Part shown: positions 1 through 9,034 of the stretch, in pieces
Position numbering within the stretch: position 1 is the stretch's first letter
How the letters are laid out: each line of letters opens with the position of its first letter
Origin: Saccharicrinis sp.
GTDB lineage: Bacteria; Bacteroidota; Bacteroidia; Bacteroidales; Marinilabiliaceae
Length of the DNA stretch: 53,598 bases
NCBI GenBank assembly: GCA_024635555.1
Contig: JAGXIO010000046.1
Coordinates: 1 to 53,598 of the forward strand
Direction of reading: 5' to 3'
The notes under the pieces: generated by a model
Told to the model about the DNA's origin: nothing
What the model saw: only the letters and a program-made list of their open reading frames with translations
The model's database searches: none
Translations under genes and position numbers: made by a program

Positions 1-8
1 GATAGCTT

Positions 9-51
9 CCCGCCTAATTAAATTTTTGACGGCGGGATGTCGCTTTGCTCC
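9..51 (+). repeat. Covarying hairpin repeat with conserved tail, copy 1
   Basis: CCCGCC (9-14) and GGCGGG (31-36) form a stem around an AT-rich loop. The tail ATGTCGCTTTGCTCC (37-51) follows directly. The same layout recurs at 17559-17601, 21498-21546 and 21556-21604. The stem bases change in a compensated way between copies while the tail is kept. Confidence 0.8.
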
Positions 52-336
52 AGATGGCAGGTGGCAGGGAGCTTGGGGCGAAGGGCATGGGGCAGGGAGC
101 TTGGGGCTTGGGGCTGATTAAATAGATTAGAGGCTTGGGCTGTGGACTCCAGGCTGCCAACTGCGGGCTGGTTAGCGTTAGGGATTGAAGCGGATATCCT
201 TTTTGTGAGGTACGAGCAAAAAGATTGAAGCGCAAAGCCCGACCCGATGCGACAGCCAACACCCAACGGAGAAATGCAGCAGGGAGGGGAACGCCCATGG
301 AAAGATTTTTAATTAAAAAAGCATGTTATTTTATGG
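52..336. other. Gene-free, G-rich low-complexity spacer
   Basis: No gene is supported here. Positions 60-175 repeat short units such as GCAGGGAGCTTGGGGC and GGCTTGGG, and similar units recur at 2640-2700. Reading frames across it on the minus strand only translate this repeat and match no family I know. The start of the following mannosyltransferase lies beyond it. Confidence 0.6.
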
Positions 337-378
337 TTGTTAGTATATTCGTGGCTTAATCTTATAAAATATAGTATC

Positions 379-1110
379 GTGAGCGATAGTTTAGTGATTA
401 TTCCTACCTACAACGAGAAAGAGAACATCGAGGACATTCTCGATGTGGTGTTCAATTTGCCCAAAGAATTTCATGTGCTGATTATTGAAGATAATTCGCC
501 AGATGGTACTGCCGACATTGTTAAAAGGCTACAAAGGGAAAAATATGAGGGCAAACTTCATATTGTGGAGCGTAAGGGAAAACTTGGCTTGGGAACGGCC
601 TACCTGACTGGTTTTAAATGGGGGATACAAAAAAAATACGATTACATTTTTGAGATGGACGCCGACTTTTCACATCCTCCAGAAAAATTGCTAGCACTCT
701 ACGATGCATGTAAAAATGGTGCTGACCTAGCTATTGGTTCGAGGTATAAATCGGGGGTTAATGTGGTGAACTGGCCCATGGGACGGGTGTTGATGTCGTA
801 CTTTGCCTCGATATATGTGCGCATGGTTACGGGCATGAAGATTATGGACACGACGGCCGGCTTTAAATGTTATAGACGAAATACTTTGGAAACCATTCCT
901 CTGGACAAGATAAAGTTGAGGGGTTATGCTTTTCAGATTGAAATGAAATTTACGACCTGGAAGTATGGTTTTGAAATTATGGAGGTACCCATCGTCTTTA
1001 CTGACAGACAAAAAGGGTCTTCGAAAATGAGCGGTGGTATTTTTAACGAGGCTGTGTGGGGCGTGATTAAAATGAAGTTGGGTAGCTGGCTTAAGAAATA
1101 TGAGAGGTAA
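379..1110 (+). CDS. Polyprenol-monophosphate mannosyltransferase (GT2 family)
   Basis: This is a GT-A fold family 2 glycosyltransferase that resembles dolichol/polyprenol-phosphate mannosyltransferases, which move mannose from GDP-mannose to a lipid phosphate on the cytoplasmic face of the membrane. From the GTG at 379 the protein opens with SDSLVIIPTYNEKENIE, then has EDNSPDGT (37-44), the metal-binding MDADFSHP (93-100), a GSRY motif and a C-terminal TDRQKGSSKMS segment. It has no C-terminal membrane segments, as in the short bacterial form. An in-frame ATG at 337 would add 14 residues; I prefer 379 because relatives begin MSDS at this point. The sugar specificity is inferred from family resemblance. 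Confidence 0.9.
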   Translation: MSDSLVIIPTYNEKENIEDILDVVFNLPKEFHVLIIEDNSPDGTADIVKRLQREKYEGKLHIVERKGKLGLGTAYLTGFKWGIQKKYDYIFEMDADFSHPPEKLLALYDACKNGADLAIGSRYKSGVNVVNWPMGRVLMSYFASIYVRMVTGMKIMDTTAGFKCYRRNTLETIPLDKIKLRGYAFQIEMKFTTWKYGFEIMEVPIVFTDRQKGSSKMSGGIFNEAVWGVIKMKLGSWLKKYER

Positions 1111-1182
1111 GCCCCCCTCTGTCCCCCCGAATGGGGGGAGGTAAAAAAGCCCCCTCCGTCTCCCCCGAATGGGGGAGGGAAT
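1111..1182. repeat. Double C-run/G-run hairpin repeat
   Basis: Two consecutive hairpins: CCCCCC-GAAT-GGGGGG (1123-1138), and CTCCCCC-GAAT-GGGGGAG (about 1160-1177) preceded by AAAAAAGCCCCCTCC. A related unit starting AAAAAGCCCCCTCC lies at 12797-12850, and similar C-rich/G-rich hairpins occur at 40889-40921 and 47385-47412. They sit just after stop codons, so they may help transcript ends. Neither has a clean U-run. Confidence 0.7.
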
Positions 1183-1298
1183 GAAAGCGTACTGCGTGCG
1201 CTTTGAGGATGACGTGGAGTGTTGTGGACGGTTGTTGAGCTTTGGAAAGATGAAGAGATGTGAACATTTTATTAATTAGCAATTGATTTTTTTAGATT

Positions 1299-2654
1299 AT
1301 GGGTTTGATTTTAATTAAAAATATAAGAATAGTAAACGAGGGTGAATCGTTTGTGGGGAGCGTGTTGATTGCTGGGGATAGGATTGAAGGTGTTTATTGC
1401 GAGAGTGATGCTTCGCCTGAGGCGGATGTGATTATTGATGGTGAAGGTAAATTGTTGCTTCCGGGTGCTATTGACGATCAGGTGCATTTTCGCGAGCCTG
1501 GACTGACGCATAAAGCCGAAATTTATACTGAGGCAAGGGCTGCTGTGGCCGGAGGGATTACTTCGTTTATGGAAATGCCCAACACCATTCCGCAAGCTAC
1601 CACGCATGAGGTATTGGAGGAAAAATATAAGTTGGCCTCGGAAAGGTCGCTTGCCAATTACTCCTTTTATATAGGTGCTACAAACGATAATTTAGATGAA
1701 TTATTAAAAACTGATCCTAAAAAAGTGTGCGGCATCAAAGTATTCATGGGTTCTTCAACAGGTAACATGTTGGTGGACAACGAAGCAACATTGTCGGCCA
1801 TGTTTGCCAAAGCACCCACCTTAATTGCTACGCATTGCGAAGACGAAGATACCATACAGGCTAATTTAAGGGCATATAAAGAAAAATACGGTGAGGAGGT
1901 TCCATTCGAGATGCATCATTTGATTCGTTCGGAAGAGGCTTGTTATAAATCGTCGCTCAAAGCCTCTACCTTAGCAAGGAAGCATGGTGCACGGCTGCAT
2001 ATTTTGCACTTAACCACAGCCAAAGAACTGGATTTGTTGGATAAAGATATGCCTATTGAAGATAAAAAAATAACGGGTGAGGCATGTGTGCACCATTTGT
2101 GGTTTACCAACGAGGACTACAAAAAATATGGTGCCAACATAAAATGGAATCCTGCCATTAAAACCCAAAAAGACCGCGACGCTTTGAGAGAGGCATTAAA
2201 AAATGGCATACTGGATGTGGTGGCTACAGACCATGCCCCACATACTAAGGACGAAAAAAAAGGTACTTATTTTAAAGCCCCATCAGGTGGTCCGCTGGTT
2301 CAGCATGCTTTGGTGGCCATGCTCGAAATGGTGAATCAAGGGGTTTTTACTTACGAACAAGTGGCAGATAAAATGTGCCATGCTCCTGCCAAGTTATTCC
2401 GGGTGAACGAACGGGGGTTTATACGCAAAGGATATAAAGCCGACTTGGTTATTGTGGATCCAAATAAGAGTTGGACGGTAGCTCCGGAAAACATTATTTC
2501 GAAATGTGGTTGGAGTCCGTTTGAGGGACAGGAGTTTGCTCACGCAGTAAGCCACACTTTTGTAAACGGCCATCTAGCCTATAATAATGGTGTTTTTAAC
2601 GAGGAAAAGAAAGGCGAAAGGCTTTTGTTTTTTAGCGAGGAGCATGGAGCGTAG
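1299..2654 (+). CDS. pyrC: Dihydroorotase, class I type
   Basis: It interconverts carbamoyl-aspartate and dihydroorotate in pyrimidine synthesis, as a cytoplasmic zinc amidohydrolase. The 451 residues show the amidohydrolase order: the first metal motif at 59-67 (DDQVHFREP), K147 in GIKVFMGSS as the likely carboxylated lysine, H179 in ATHCED, H237 in LHILHLTT, and D311 in VVATDHAPH. The first histidine of the normal HxH motif is glutamine here (Q61-V-H63). I believe this is common in Bacteroidota relatives, but it departs from the textbook active site. Allantoinase or a hydantoinase-like enzyme are weaker alternatives. The gene stands alone, with about 190 bases of repeat-bearing DNA upstream. 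Confidence 0.9.
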   Translation: MGLILIKNIRIVNEGESFVGSVLIAGDRIEGVYCESDASPEADVIIDGEGKLLLPGAIDDQVHFREPGLTHKAEIYTEARAAVAGGITSFMEMPNTIPQATTHEVLEEKYKLASERSLANYSFYIGATNDNLDELLKTDPKKVCGIKVFMGSSTGNMLVDNEATLSAMFAKAPTLIATHCEDEDTIQANLRAYKEKYGEEVPFEMHHLIRSEEACYKSSLKASTLARKHGARLHILHLTTAKELDLLDKDMPIEDKKITGEACVHHLWFTNEDYKKYGANIKWNPAIKTQKDRDALREALKNGILDVVATDHAPHTKDEKKGTYFKAPSGGPLVQHALVAMLEMVNQGVFTYEQVADKMCHAPAKLFRVNERGFIRKGYKADLVIVDPNKSWTVAPENIISKCGWSPFEGQEFAHAVSHTFVNGHLAYNNGVFNEEKKGERLLFFSEEHGA

Positions 2655-2732
2655 AGCTTGGAGCGAGGGGCAAGGAGCTTGGAGCGGAGAGCGAAAAGTG
2701 GAAAACAGAATAGATATTGACTTTTATTGACT

Positions 2733-3221
2733 ATGAAAACAGCATTTGGAATTTTGGGGATACTTGCGGTCTTGCTTTTGTGTTTGCCTGGTTGTGAGGA
2801 CAATAAATCGGGAATATCCAAAGAGGATGCAAACACCACCGTTTGGGCTGATACGATTATTTATGATGTACTAATCAGTAATCCGGATTCTATAGATGAA
2901 TGGGCAACAACCAAAGTTAAAGATGTACGGCATAAAAAAATGGTGGACGATTTATTTGAGTTGGTTTATTCGGGTAAAAAAAAGGCATATCACTATTATA
3001 CCAACAAAGAATTATCTATTGCGGACATAAAAGAAATGGAGGCCGATGCAGCCTTTCCCCGCAACAGGGTGGGCAAACTACAATTTACCGAAACATGGCT
3101 CTACGACAAAAATACCTCAGAGTTAAAAAAACAAATACATTCTATTTTATTGGCCTACGAACTGTATAATGACTCGAACCAGCTAAGAGGCTATAAAGCG
3201 GCATTCTACATTAAGCCGTGA
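2733..3221 (+). CDS. Small lipoprotein with a GldN-like region
   Basis: The ATG at 2733 gives MKTAFGILGILAVLLLCLPGC, a typical lipoprotein signal with an LPGC lipobox, so the mature protein of about 140 residues should be membrane-anchored. The body contains ADTIIYDVLISNPDS, DLFELVYSGKKKAYHYYTN and KLQFTETWLYD, which resemble the repeat-like region of GldN/PorN proteins of Bacteroidota gliding and type IX secretion. That resemblance is from memory and the protein is much shorter than GldN, so its role is unknown. A TTG at 2727 is a possible but unlikely start. It lies 78 bases after the dihydroorotase, separated by a GCTTGGAGCG repeat tract. Confidence 0.7.
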   Translation: MKTAFGILGILAVLLLCLPGCEDNKSGISKEDANTTVWADTIIYDVLISNPDSIDEWATTKVKDVRHKKMVDDLFELVYSGKKKAYHYYTNKELSIADIKEMEADAAFPRNRVGKLQFTETWLYDKNTSELKKQIHSILLAYELYNDSNQLRGYKAAFYIKP

Positions 3222-3809
3222 GCCGTGGCCGTGCGACGGCAGCGGATTAAGATAGAAATCCTTGAACCCATTGTGCATTACGCTCTTAAATACCAACTAC
3301 TACGTTAGTTAGCCGCACAGGCTGTCAACATGTTAATTGCCTGTCTGGCTACTGACGGAATAATTTGCTATTGACAATATTATTATTGGAAAGATGATTG
3401 ATGCTTGCACCTGCCTGACCTTTAGGCAGGTGAACGGCCTCCTGAAAAATATTATAGGGCTCAAAGCGATGCCTAAGTAAGACCGGGAAGCTCCGAACTT
3501 GTTTGGAGATCACCCGGCCGCACTTAGGCATTGTAAAGAGACAGATGATGTTTTTCGGGCAGCTCCCGATGCATCGGGAACAAGAAAGTAAGAACCTGTC
3601 CCGCCGTAGCGGGAGCCCCTCCGGCTAGAGGAGAGAAGGAAAGGTTTTTCTTGATACTTATGTCTCTATACTCTATACTTTTCTGGCTTGTACCAGTTAA
3701 GATTTGAATTGATGCAGAACTTTTTATGAATAACCTATGTTTTGTGTTGGGTGGTTACTGATAATTTCACTGCCACAATTTAAAGGTTTCACGCAAAAAA
3801 GAATATTTT
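3222..3809. other. Gene-free spacer rich in hairpins
   Basis: No protein gene is supported over about 590 bases. Visible hairpins are ACCTGCC/GGCAGGT (3407-3431), a long one at 3467-3533, TCCCGAT/ATCGGGA (3564-3579) and TCCCGC/GCGGGA (3599-3614). It could be a non-coding RNA locus or the remains of a mobile element. No transposase remnant was recognised. Confidence 0.6.
3467..3533. other. Strong long hairpin, candidate structured RNA
   Basis: ATGCCTAAGT (3469-3478) pairs perfectly with ACTTAGGCAT (3522-3531). Inside it CCGGG (3483-3487) pairs with CCCGG (3513-3517), and CTCC (3491-3494) pairs with GGAG (3505-3508) around a 10-base loop. Three coaxial helices separated by small internal loops are typical of folded RNA. 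The strand and identity are unknown, and I match it to no family with confidence. Confidence 0.4.
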
Positions 3810-4883
3810 ATGCTATTATTCAATACATTTCAATTAGGCTCACTCTTATTGAAAAACCGCGTGGTTATGGCACCCATGACCCGAAACAGAGCCACCACTG
3901 ACCATACACCCAACAAGTTAATGGCAGAATACTATGACCAACGCTCCGGCGCTGGTTTGATTATTACTGAAGGCACCGCTCCTTCGGCTAACGGAGTTGG
4001 ATATCCTCGTATCCCTGGTATTTATAATAAGGAGCAGGTGGAAGGTTGGAAACAAATTACACAAGCCGTACATGCCAAAGGAGGTAAGATATTTGTGCAA
4101 CTAATGCATACCGGGCGCGTTTCGCACACCGACAATATGCCTACTGGAACGAAAGTGTTAGCACCCTCGGCCATTGGGATGACCGGTGAAATATATACCG
4201 ACAAAAATGGACAGCAGTCCTATCCCACCCCACAGGCCATGACACTTATCGAGATTGAAGAAACACAAAAGGAATTTGTTCGGGCCTCCAATAACGCCAT
4301 TGAAGCAGGGTTCGACGGTGTGGAGCTACACGGTGCCAACGGCTATTTATTGGATCAATTTATCAATCCAAGTACTAATAAACGCAAGGATGACTATGGT
4401 AACTCTGTAGAAAACCGAAGTCGTTTTGTTATTGAAACCGCACAGAAAGTAAGCACTGCCATAGGTTCTGACAAAACGGGAATCCGCCTTTCGCCGTACG
4501 GTGCCTTTAATGATATGGTGGCTTTTGATGGTTTGGAAGATACCTATGAATATTTAGCCCGGGAGCTAGGCAAATTAAAACTGGCCTACATCCATATTGT
4601 GGATCAATCGGATATGGGTGCACCCGAAGTGACTGCATCGGTTAAAATTAAAATTAAAACGGCATTTGGAGGAACCATTATTGCAAGTGGTGGGTTTAAC
4701 ACTCAATCGGCCGAAGAAACACTTGTTGCTGGCAAAGGCGATTTAATAGCTTTTGGTCGTCCGTTTATATCCAACCCCGACTTGGTTTATAGGATGCAGA
4801 ACAATATTTCCCTAGACACTCCTGATTTTAGCACTTTATATACTCCTGGCGAAAAGGGTTATACGGATTATCCTTATGTTTGA
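3810..4883 (+). CDS. Old Yellow Enzyme-family alkene reductase
   Basis: This is an FMN-dependent, cytoplasmic NAD(P)H oxidoreductase of the Old Yellow Enzyme/NemA group, which reduces activated C=C bonds or nitro compounds. At 357 residues it has the usual length. It shows the N-terminal FMN strand (LKNRVVMAPMTRNRA), the AGLIITEGT strand, VQLMHTGRVSH, the substrate and FMN histidine/asparagine pair in ELHGANGYLLDQFINP, and the C-terminal phosphate-binding IASGGF and IAFGRPFI segments. It is a single gene with repeat-containing spacers on both sides, so nothing nearby indicates the substrate. The family call is firm, the substrate is not. Confidence 0.93.
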   Translation: MLLFNTFQLGSLLLKNRVVMAPMTRNRATTDHTPNKLMAEYYDQRSGAGLIITEGTAPSANGVGYPRIPGIYNKEQVEGWKQITQAVHAKGGKIFVQLMHTGRVSHTDNMPTGTKVLAPSAIGMTGEIYTDKNGQQSYPTPQAMTLIEIEETQKEFVRASNNAIEAGFDGVELHGANGYLLDQFINPSTNKRKDDYGNSVENRSRFVIETAQKVSTAIGSDKTGIRLSPYGAFNDMVAFDGLEDTYEYLARELGKLKLAYIHIVDQSDMGAPEVTASVKIKIKTAFGGTIIASGGFNTQSAEETLVAGKGDLIAFGRPFISNPDLVYRMQNNISLDTPDFSTLYTPGEKGYTDYPYV

Positions 4884-4920
4884 AAATATTGACAGTGTGT
4901 AGTATCTTATAAACTTAAAC

Positions 4921-4957
4921 AACTCAAACGCTGACAGGTCTACCGACGCTGTCAGGT
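4921..4957. repeat. Short dispersed palindromic repeat
   Basis: AACTCAAACGCTGACAGGT starts a unit with CTGACAG (4931-4937) paired to CTGTCAG (4949-4955). A related unit beginning AACTCAAACGCTGTCAGGT lies at 7549-7586, where AACTCAA pairs with TTGAGTT. Both lie between genes. The remainder of this spacer (4884-5156) shows no gene. Confidence 0.6.
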
Positions 4958-5156
4958 TTGATTTGATTTGATTTGGTTGTTTATTTCAACACTTCGTTAT
5001 TTTTTTGTCCCTGTTTGAATATTAGATTGTTTACTTAGTTGTGTAGCTTTCTCTAACACGCTGATAATATGGCGTTTGCAAATAAGTCTAACGTCTTACG
5101 CCTCCGCTAAAGCTTGGCGACACGCGGATTATCTAAAATCTAACGGTCTATTGTAT

Positions 5157-7073
5157 TTAAAACTTCATTTTAATCCCCATTATCACATTCCAATTTTTAT
5201 TTTCCAAACCACATTTTAAACTGGGCAACCCATCGATACTATATTGGATGTTGGAATTTGATAGGTTTTCTTGTGCGCCCTTTCGACCAAGGAAAAATCC
5301 AGAACGTTCTTGCAAAATAATTATATCCTGAGTTTTTGAAGGGATAAAATAATTACCCGACAAACTTAAATGAATCAGATTGCTCAGCTGAAAATCGATA
5401 CCTGAGCCTACGGAAAGTCCGTTGCTTTTATATCCGGCATAGGCCTGTATTTTTTCATTTTTAAACTTTTTTCCACCAAAATAAAAATCCTGACCTGATT
5501 TTTGCGTTCCCAATGAAAACCCTACTTTTTGCCACTCCCAACCCATATTAACGTTGGCAATAATCTGATGCCCCATGGTTTTTAAGGGGATTAATCGTTT
5601 GTACGAGTAGTAATGATTCTTGATAAATGATTCGCGACTGAACTGCTTTGCCGTTTGGCCTTGAATAACATTATGGGGAGATATTTTATATCCGATTTGT
5701 GTGGCATAACTTAGTACATAATCAGAACTGTTTTTATCATTTTTAAAATTTAGATGTTGATAATCTAATTGATAGTTTGCAGCCGCACTATTTACACCAT
5801 TAATACTTATCACATAAGAAAACTCTAGATTTCTCATAATCTTCATCATGTTTATCCGCCAATCTGAATTCCTTTTTGCATTAGACGAAAGTATTGACTT
5901 TACCTTCAAACTATCCAGGTCGTGCTGATTACCCTCTAAAGGTAGGGTGTTAAATTCTTTCCAATCGCTCTGGTGATAAAATACGGCTTCCACTGACGGG
6001 GTATAGGTGATAGGCGCTTGCTCTTCGAAGGCAATTTTTCCCACCTCATCATCATCAAAGGAGCTTATGATATATTCACTTAAACAATGGGTAGTAACAC
6101 TGTCTCTTTGTTTGAGAATATCTTCTGTACGGATTACTGACTTTAAATAAAATTTACCATCAAAAGCTGTGTAATTAACATTCACATCAAAATAAATACT
6201 CTTAAGACCATTAAGAGTAAGTGCAGGGACTGTTGACCTCTTTTCTAATTGCGCTGGTGTAGATTCTTTCTCAATTTTAAGGTAAGCCAACGATTCATGT
6301 TCGATATAAAAATACCCCTTACTTCGGTTTGCATCTATGTTGCTTGGCGCAAAGCTAATTTTATACACTATTTTTCCTCTGTTTTTTGTTTGCCCCACAA
6401 GATTGTAGTTGTACTTATGAGAACCACTCAAGAATTCAGCTCGGCTTTTAACATAGTCCAAATAATGCATTTGGTGTACACCTCCATAATAATAAACCGG
6501 GAAATCTTTTACATCATTTTTAGCAATGTACTTTCTGGACTTTAATACCTTCATTGTACCTTCCTCTTTATTTTTATAGGACGATTTATAAGCCTCCGTC
6601 AATACTTCCATAAAACGCAAGTATTCCCCTTTTTGGTTTTGGATGGAAGCCCTATAAAAACCTTCATACTTTGTAGGTACGGATGAGTAGTTATCGGGTA
6701 TTTTATTAAAAGCCTTGCGCAAGAAGGAACGCAAAGTACTATCGGGCATGATGGTTATTTCGTCAATATCGTAGGTATGGGGTGCTAAGTGTATCGATAA
6801 ATTCGATTCGCCTTCTTTAACCGTATATTCTTTACTTTCGTATCCGATAGAGCTAAACACCAATGTTCGGTATTTTGGGTTAGAGGGCAGGTTGATGGAA
6901 AACTCACCCAAACCGTTTGTTGTGGTTCCGCCGTGAGTTCCTTTTATGCCGATGTTAACAAAGGGGAGAGAACAAAATTTCAAATTATCGGAAACAGAAC
7001 CTTGCGTTAAATTTTGTGTATAACACATTGTGTTGTTAAGTAAAAATAATATTACAATCCATCTTGTTAACAT
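5157..7073 (-). CDS. Envelope protein with carboxypeptidase-regulatory domain
   Basis: The 638-residue protein starts with a signal peptide (MLTRWIVILFLLNNTMCYTQ). A carboxypeptidase D regulatory-like domain follows at about 22-105, containing SVSDNLKFCSLPFVNIGIKG, GEFSIN and SSIGYESKE. Next is a region (about 115-370) clearly related to the C-terminal part of the protein at 23394-24938; both contain an FxR-(15-20)-EVxxE/A-YKSSY/FKSSY block. The last 200 residues alternate polar and hydrophobic strands and end in NWNVIMGIKMKF, which suggests an outer-membrane barrel-like end. Function is unknown. It is transcribed alone, with a 520-base AT-rich upstream region. Confidence 0.75.
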   Translation of the reverse strand: MLTRWIVILFLLNNTMCYTQNLTQGSVSDNLKFCSLPFVNIGIKGTHGGTTTNGLGEFSINLPSNPKYRTLVFSSIGYESKEYTVKEGESNLSIHLAPHTYDIDEITIMPDSTLRSFLRKAFNKIPDNYSSVPTKYEGFYRASIQNQKGEYLRFMEVLTEAYKSSYKNKEEGTMKVLKSRKYIAKNDVKDFPVYYYGGVHQMHYLDYVKSRAEFLSGSHKYNYNLVGQTKNRGKIVYKISFAPSNIDANRSKGYFYIEHESLAYLKIEKESTPAQLEKRSTVPALTLNGLKSIYFDVNVNYTAFDGKFYLKSVIRTEDILKQRDSVTTHCLSEYIISSFDDDEVGKIAFEEQAPITYTPSVEAVFYHQSDWKEFNTLPLEGNQHDLDSLKVKSILSSNAKRNSDWRINMMKIMRNLEFSYVISINGVNSAAANYQLDYQHLNFKNDKNSSDYVLSYATQIGYKISPHNVIQGQTAKQFSRESFIKNHYYSYKRLIPLKTMGHQIIANVNMGWEWQKVGFSLGTQKSGQDFYFGGKKFKNEKIQAYAGYKSNGLSVGSGIDFQLSNLIHLSLSGNYFIPSKTQDIIILQERSGFFLGRKGAQENLSNSNIQYSIDGLPSLKCGLENKNWNVIMGIKMKF

Positions 7074-7597
7074 AGGTCACTTTTAAGCTTTGCAAGCTAA
7101 ATTGGCTCGCCATTTTTACTACTCACTCATTTTAATCATTGACTTTTTGTTGTTTAAAGCCATACTCTGCTTAGCTATTGATATGTTAATGAAATATGGA
7201 TTTATAAAAATAATAACGATTAACTAAATAAATCATCAGCAAACCTAAATAATTAAATAACAAACACAAATTTTTAAGCGTGACAAAATACTACATGTTG
7301 ATTTTAAGATATATATAGGAATTAAAAATGGGTTATAAATTACGAAGGAACATATTTTAAACTCATAACAAATGACTCTACGCTAAAATCAGATGCAAAT
7401 AGGATGAAATATGTATGATAAAAGGGTAATATTTACCGTGAAATAGAGGGTGCGATATTTAACTAAATTTGACGACGGAGTTAATTAGAGGTAGTTACAT
7501 TAGACTTGATATCTAACTACTTTTAAAAGCCAGTTGGGTGTAACCAATAACTCAAACGCTGTCAGGTTTGGTTTGCTTGGTTGAGTTGGTTTGGAGC
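7074..7597. other. AT-rich spacer upstream of the envelope gene
   Basis: No coding region is supported. It is very AT-rich (7130-7490) and carries the second AACTCAAACGCTG repeat at 7549-7586. It should hold the minus-strand promoter of the gene ending at 5157, but I could not pick a convincing TAnnTTTG box. Confidence 0.5.
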
Positions 7598-8869
7598 TTA
7601 AAACACCCACTCGCTTTCTTTTAGCACATAACGGGCAGTATTGCGGCTTAATTGTGAATCGATGATTTCTTTTTGCTTTGTGATGAGAGTTATGGCTTCT
7701 TCGTTATAATTACGGATGGTGACCAGCTCCACGTGGTCGTTGTAGCGCACCGTAAAATCTTTTTGCAACGATTGTAATAAACTGCTCATATCGCGCACTT
7801 TATCTATGCAAACCGAGAAATTCAGCGCCGAGTTCTGCATCAGGTTGATTTTGATTTTTTGGCGGCTGAATATGGCAAATATCTGACTCAGGTTATCCTC
7901 CACGATAAAAGAAAAATCTTTGGGCGAGATGGTGATAAAGAGCTGCTGCGTTTTAAGGATATAAACCGGAATATCCACTGCTTTTGCTTCTGTCGATTTA
8001 ATGGAAGTGCCTTCCAAACTTGCATCCACAAAAGATTTTACGTACAAAGGTATATTCTTGTTTTGCAGCGGCTTTAGGGTTTTGGGGTGGATTACCTGTG
8101 CCCCGTAGTAGGCCAGCTCAACGGCCTCCGGGTACGATATTTCGCTTAGCATTTGTGCCAACGGATACCAGCGTGGGTCGGCATTTAGCACGCCCGGCAC
8201 GTCTTTCCAAATAGTGAGGCTTTGCGCATTTAAAATATGGGCAAACACGGCACCCGTGTAATCGGAGCCCTCGCGCCCCAGCGTGGTGGTAAGGTTATCA
8301 AGAGTAGAGCCTATGAACCCTTGGGTAATATACAGCCCTTGCTTTTTAAAATCCACCGATTTGCTTATCAGTTGGGCGCTCAATCCCCAATTAATCCCCG
8401 CATCACGGTAGTTTTTATCAGTCTTTACTAATTGTCGGGCATCCAACCATTGATTTTTCATACCCACACTGTTGGCATAGGCACTCACAATTTGTGTTGC
8501 TATAAGTTCCCCAAAGGGCACTACCTGATCGTAATCAAGGTCGTAATTATTAGTAGGCCTAAGCTGCAAGCGCTTCCACAATTTATCGAGGAGCAGATTA
8601 TATTGAACCAAAAAAGGATGCCCAGTTTCAAACAATTCCAGCACAATAGGGTTATGATAATCGACAATAGCTTGATACGCCAATTTTATTTGTGGTTGAT
8701 TTTGCGCAACAAACGCCTCCACAATTTTTTCCATGGCATTGGTCATCTTTCCCATGGCCGAAATGACCACTAACAAATGATTTTCGTTGCGCTTTATGAT
8801 ATTGCACACATTTTTTATACCCGGTACATCCATAACCGATGCACCACCAAACTTATATATTTGAACCAT
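7598..8869 (-). CDS. lysC: Aspartate kinase, monofunctional
   Basis: It phosphorylates aspartate, the first step toward lysine, threonine, methionine and diaminopimelate. The 423-residue protein begins MVQIYKFGGASV, the amino-acid kinase lysine/glycine motif, and has VVISAMGKMTNAM, an FIGST...TTLGREGSDYTGA catalytic segment and the WKDVPGVLNADPR nucleotide-binding stretch. The C-terminal 150 residues look like two ACT domains, which normally give allosteric control by end products. No homoserine dehydrogenase domain is fused. It is divergent from fructose-1,6-bisphosphatase across a 165-base spacer. Confidence 0.93.
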   Translation of the reverse strand: MVQIYKFGGASVMDVPGIKNVCNIIKRNENHLLVVISAMGKMTNAMEKIVEAFVAQNQPQIKLAYQAIVDYHNPIVLELFETGHPFLVQYNLLLDKLWKRLQLRPTNNYDLDYDQVVPFGELIATQIVSAYANSVGMKNQWLDARQLVKTDKNYRDAGINWGLSAQLISKSVDFKKQGLYITQGFIGSTLDNLTTTLGREGSDYTGAVFAHILNAQSLTIWKDVPGVLNADPRWYPLAQMLSEISYPEAVELAYYGAQVIHPKTLKPLQNKNIPLYVKSFVDASLEGTSIKSTEAKAVDIPVYILKTQQLFITISPKDFSFIVEDNLSQIFAIFSRQKIKINLMQNSALNFSVCIDKVRDMSSLLQSLQKDFTVRYNDHVELVTIRNYNEEAITLITKQKEIIDSQLSRNTARYVLKESEWVF

Positions 8870-8892
8870 ACGCGTTATTTAAACTTTAACAT

Positions 8893-8900
8893 CAAAGATA
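8893..8900 (-). promoter_or_regulatory. Candidate -7 box for aspartate kinase
   Basis: The minus strand reads TATCTTTG, a match to the Bacteroidota -7 consensus TAnnTTTG, 24 bases before the start codon at 8869. No good -33 TTTG was found, so support is the -7 element only. Confidence 0.4.
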
Positions 8901-9034
8901 ATAAACAATGTTCTTACATATTCTATCTATATTAGCGGGAACAGGTGATTTTTATCAGTTGTCCTTAAAATTATCTGTACTAAATTAATTACAATTAATC
9001 CAAGTTCCATTATCTCACTTAAAAAATTTACATT

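Noticed and set aside
14-298. Two overlapping minus-strand open frames of 82 and 94 codons
   Set aside because: They translate the GCTTGGGGC low-complexity repeat and the conserved hairpin tail and match no family; codon use is that of a repeat.
3349-3531. 60-codon minus-strand frame inside the hairpin spacer
   Set aside because: It runs through the ACCTGCC/GGCAGGT palindrome and the long hairpin, so it is more likely a translated structured element than a gene.
8020-8773. Several plus-strand frames of 64-113 codons opposite the aspartate kinase
   Set aside because: They are antisense to a clear, fully conserved gene and have no recognisable motif.
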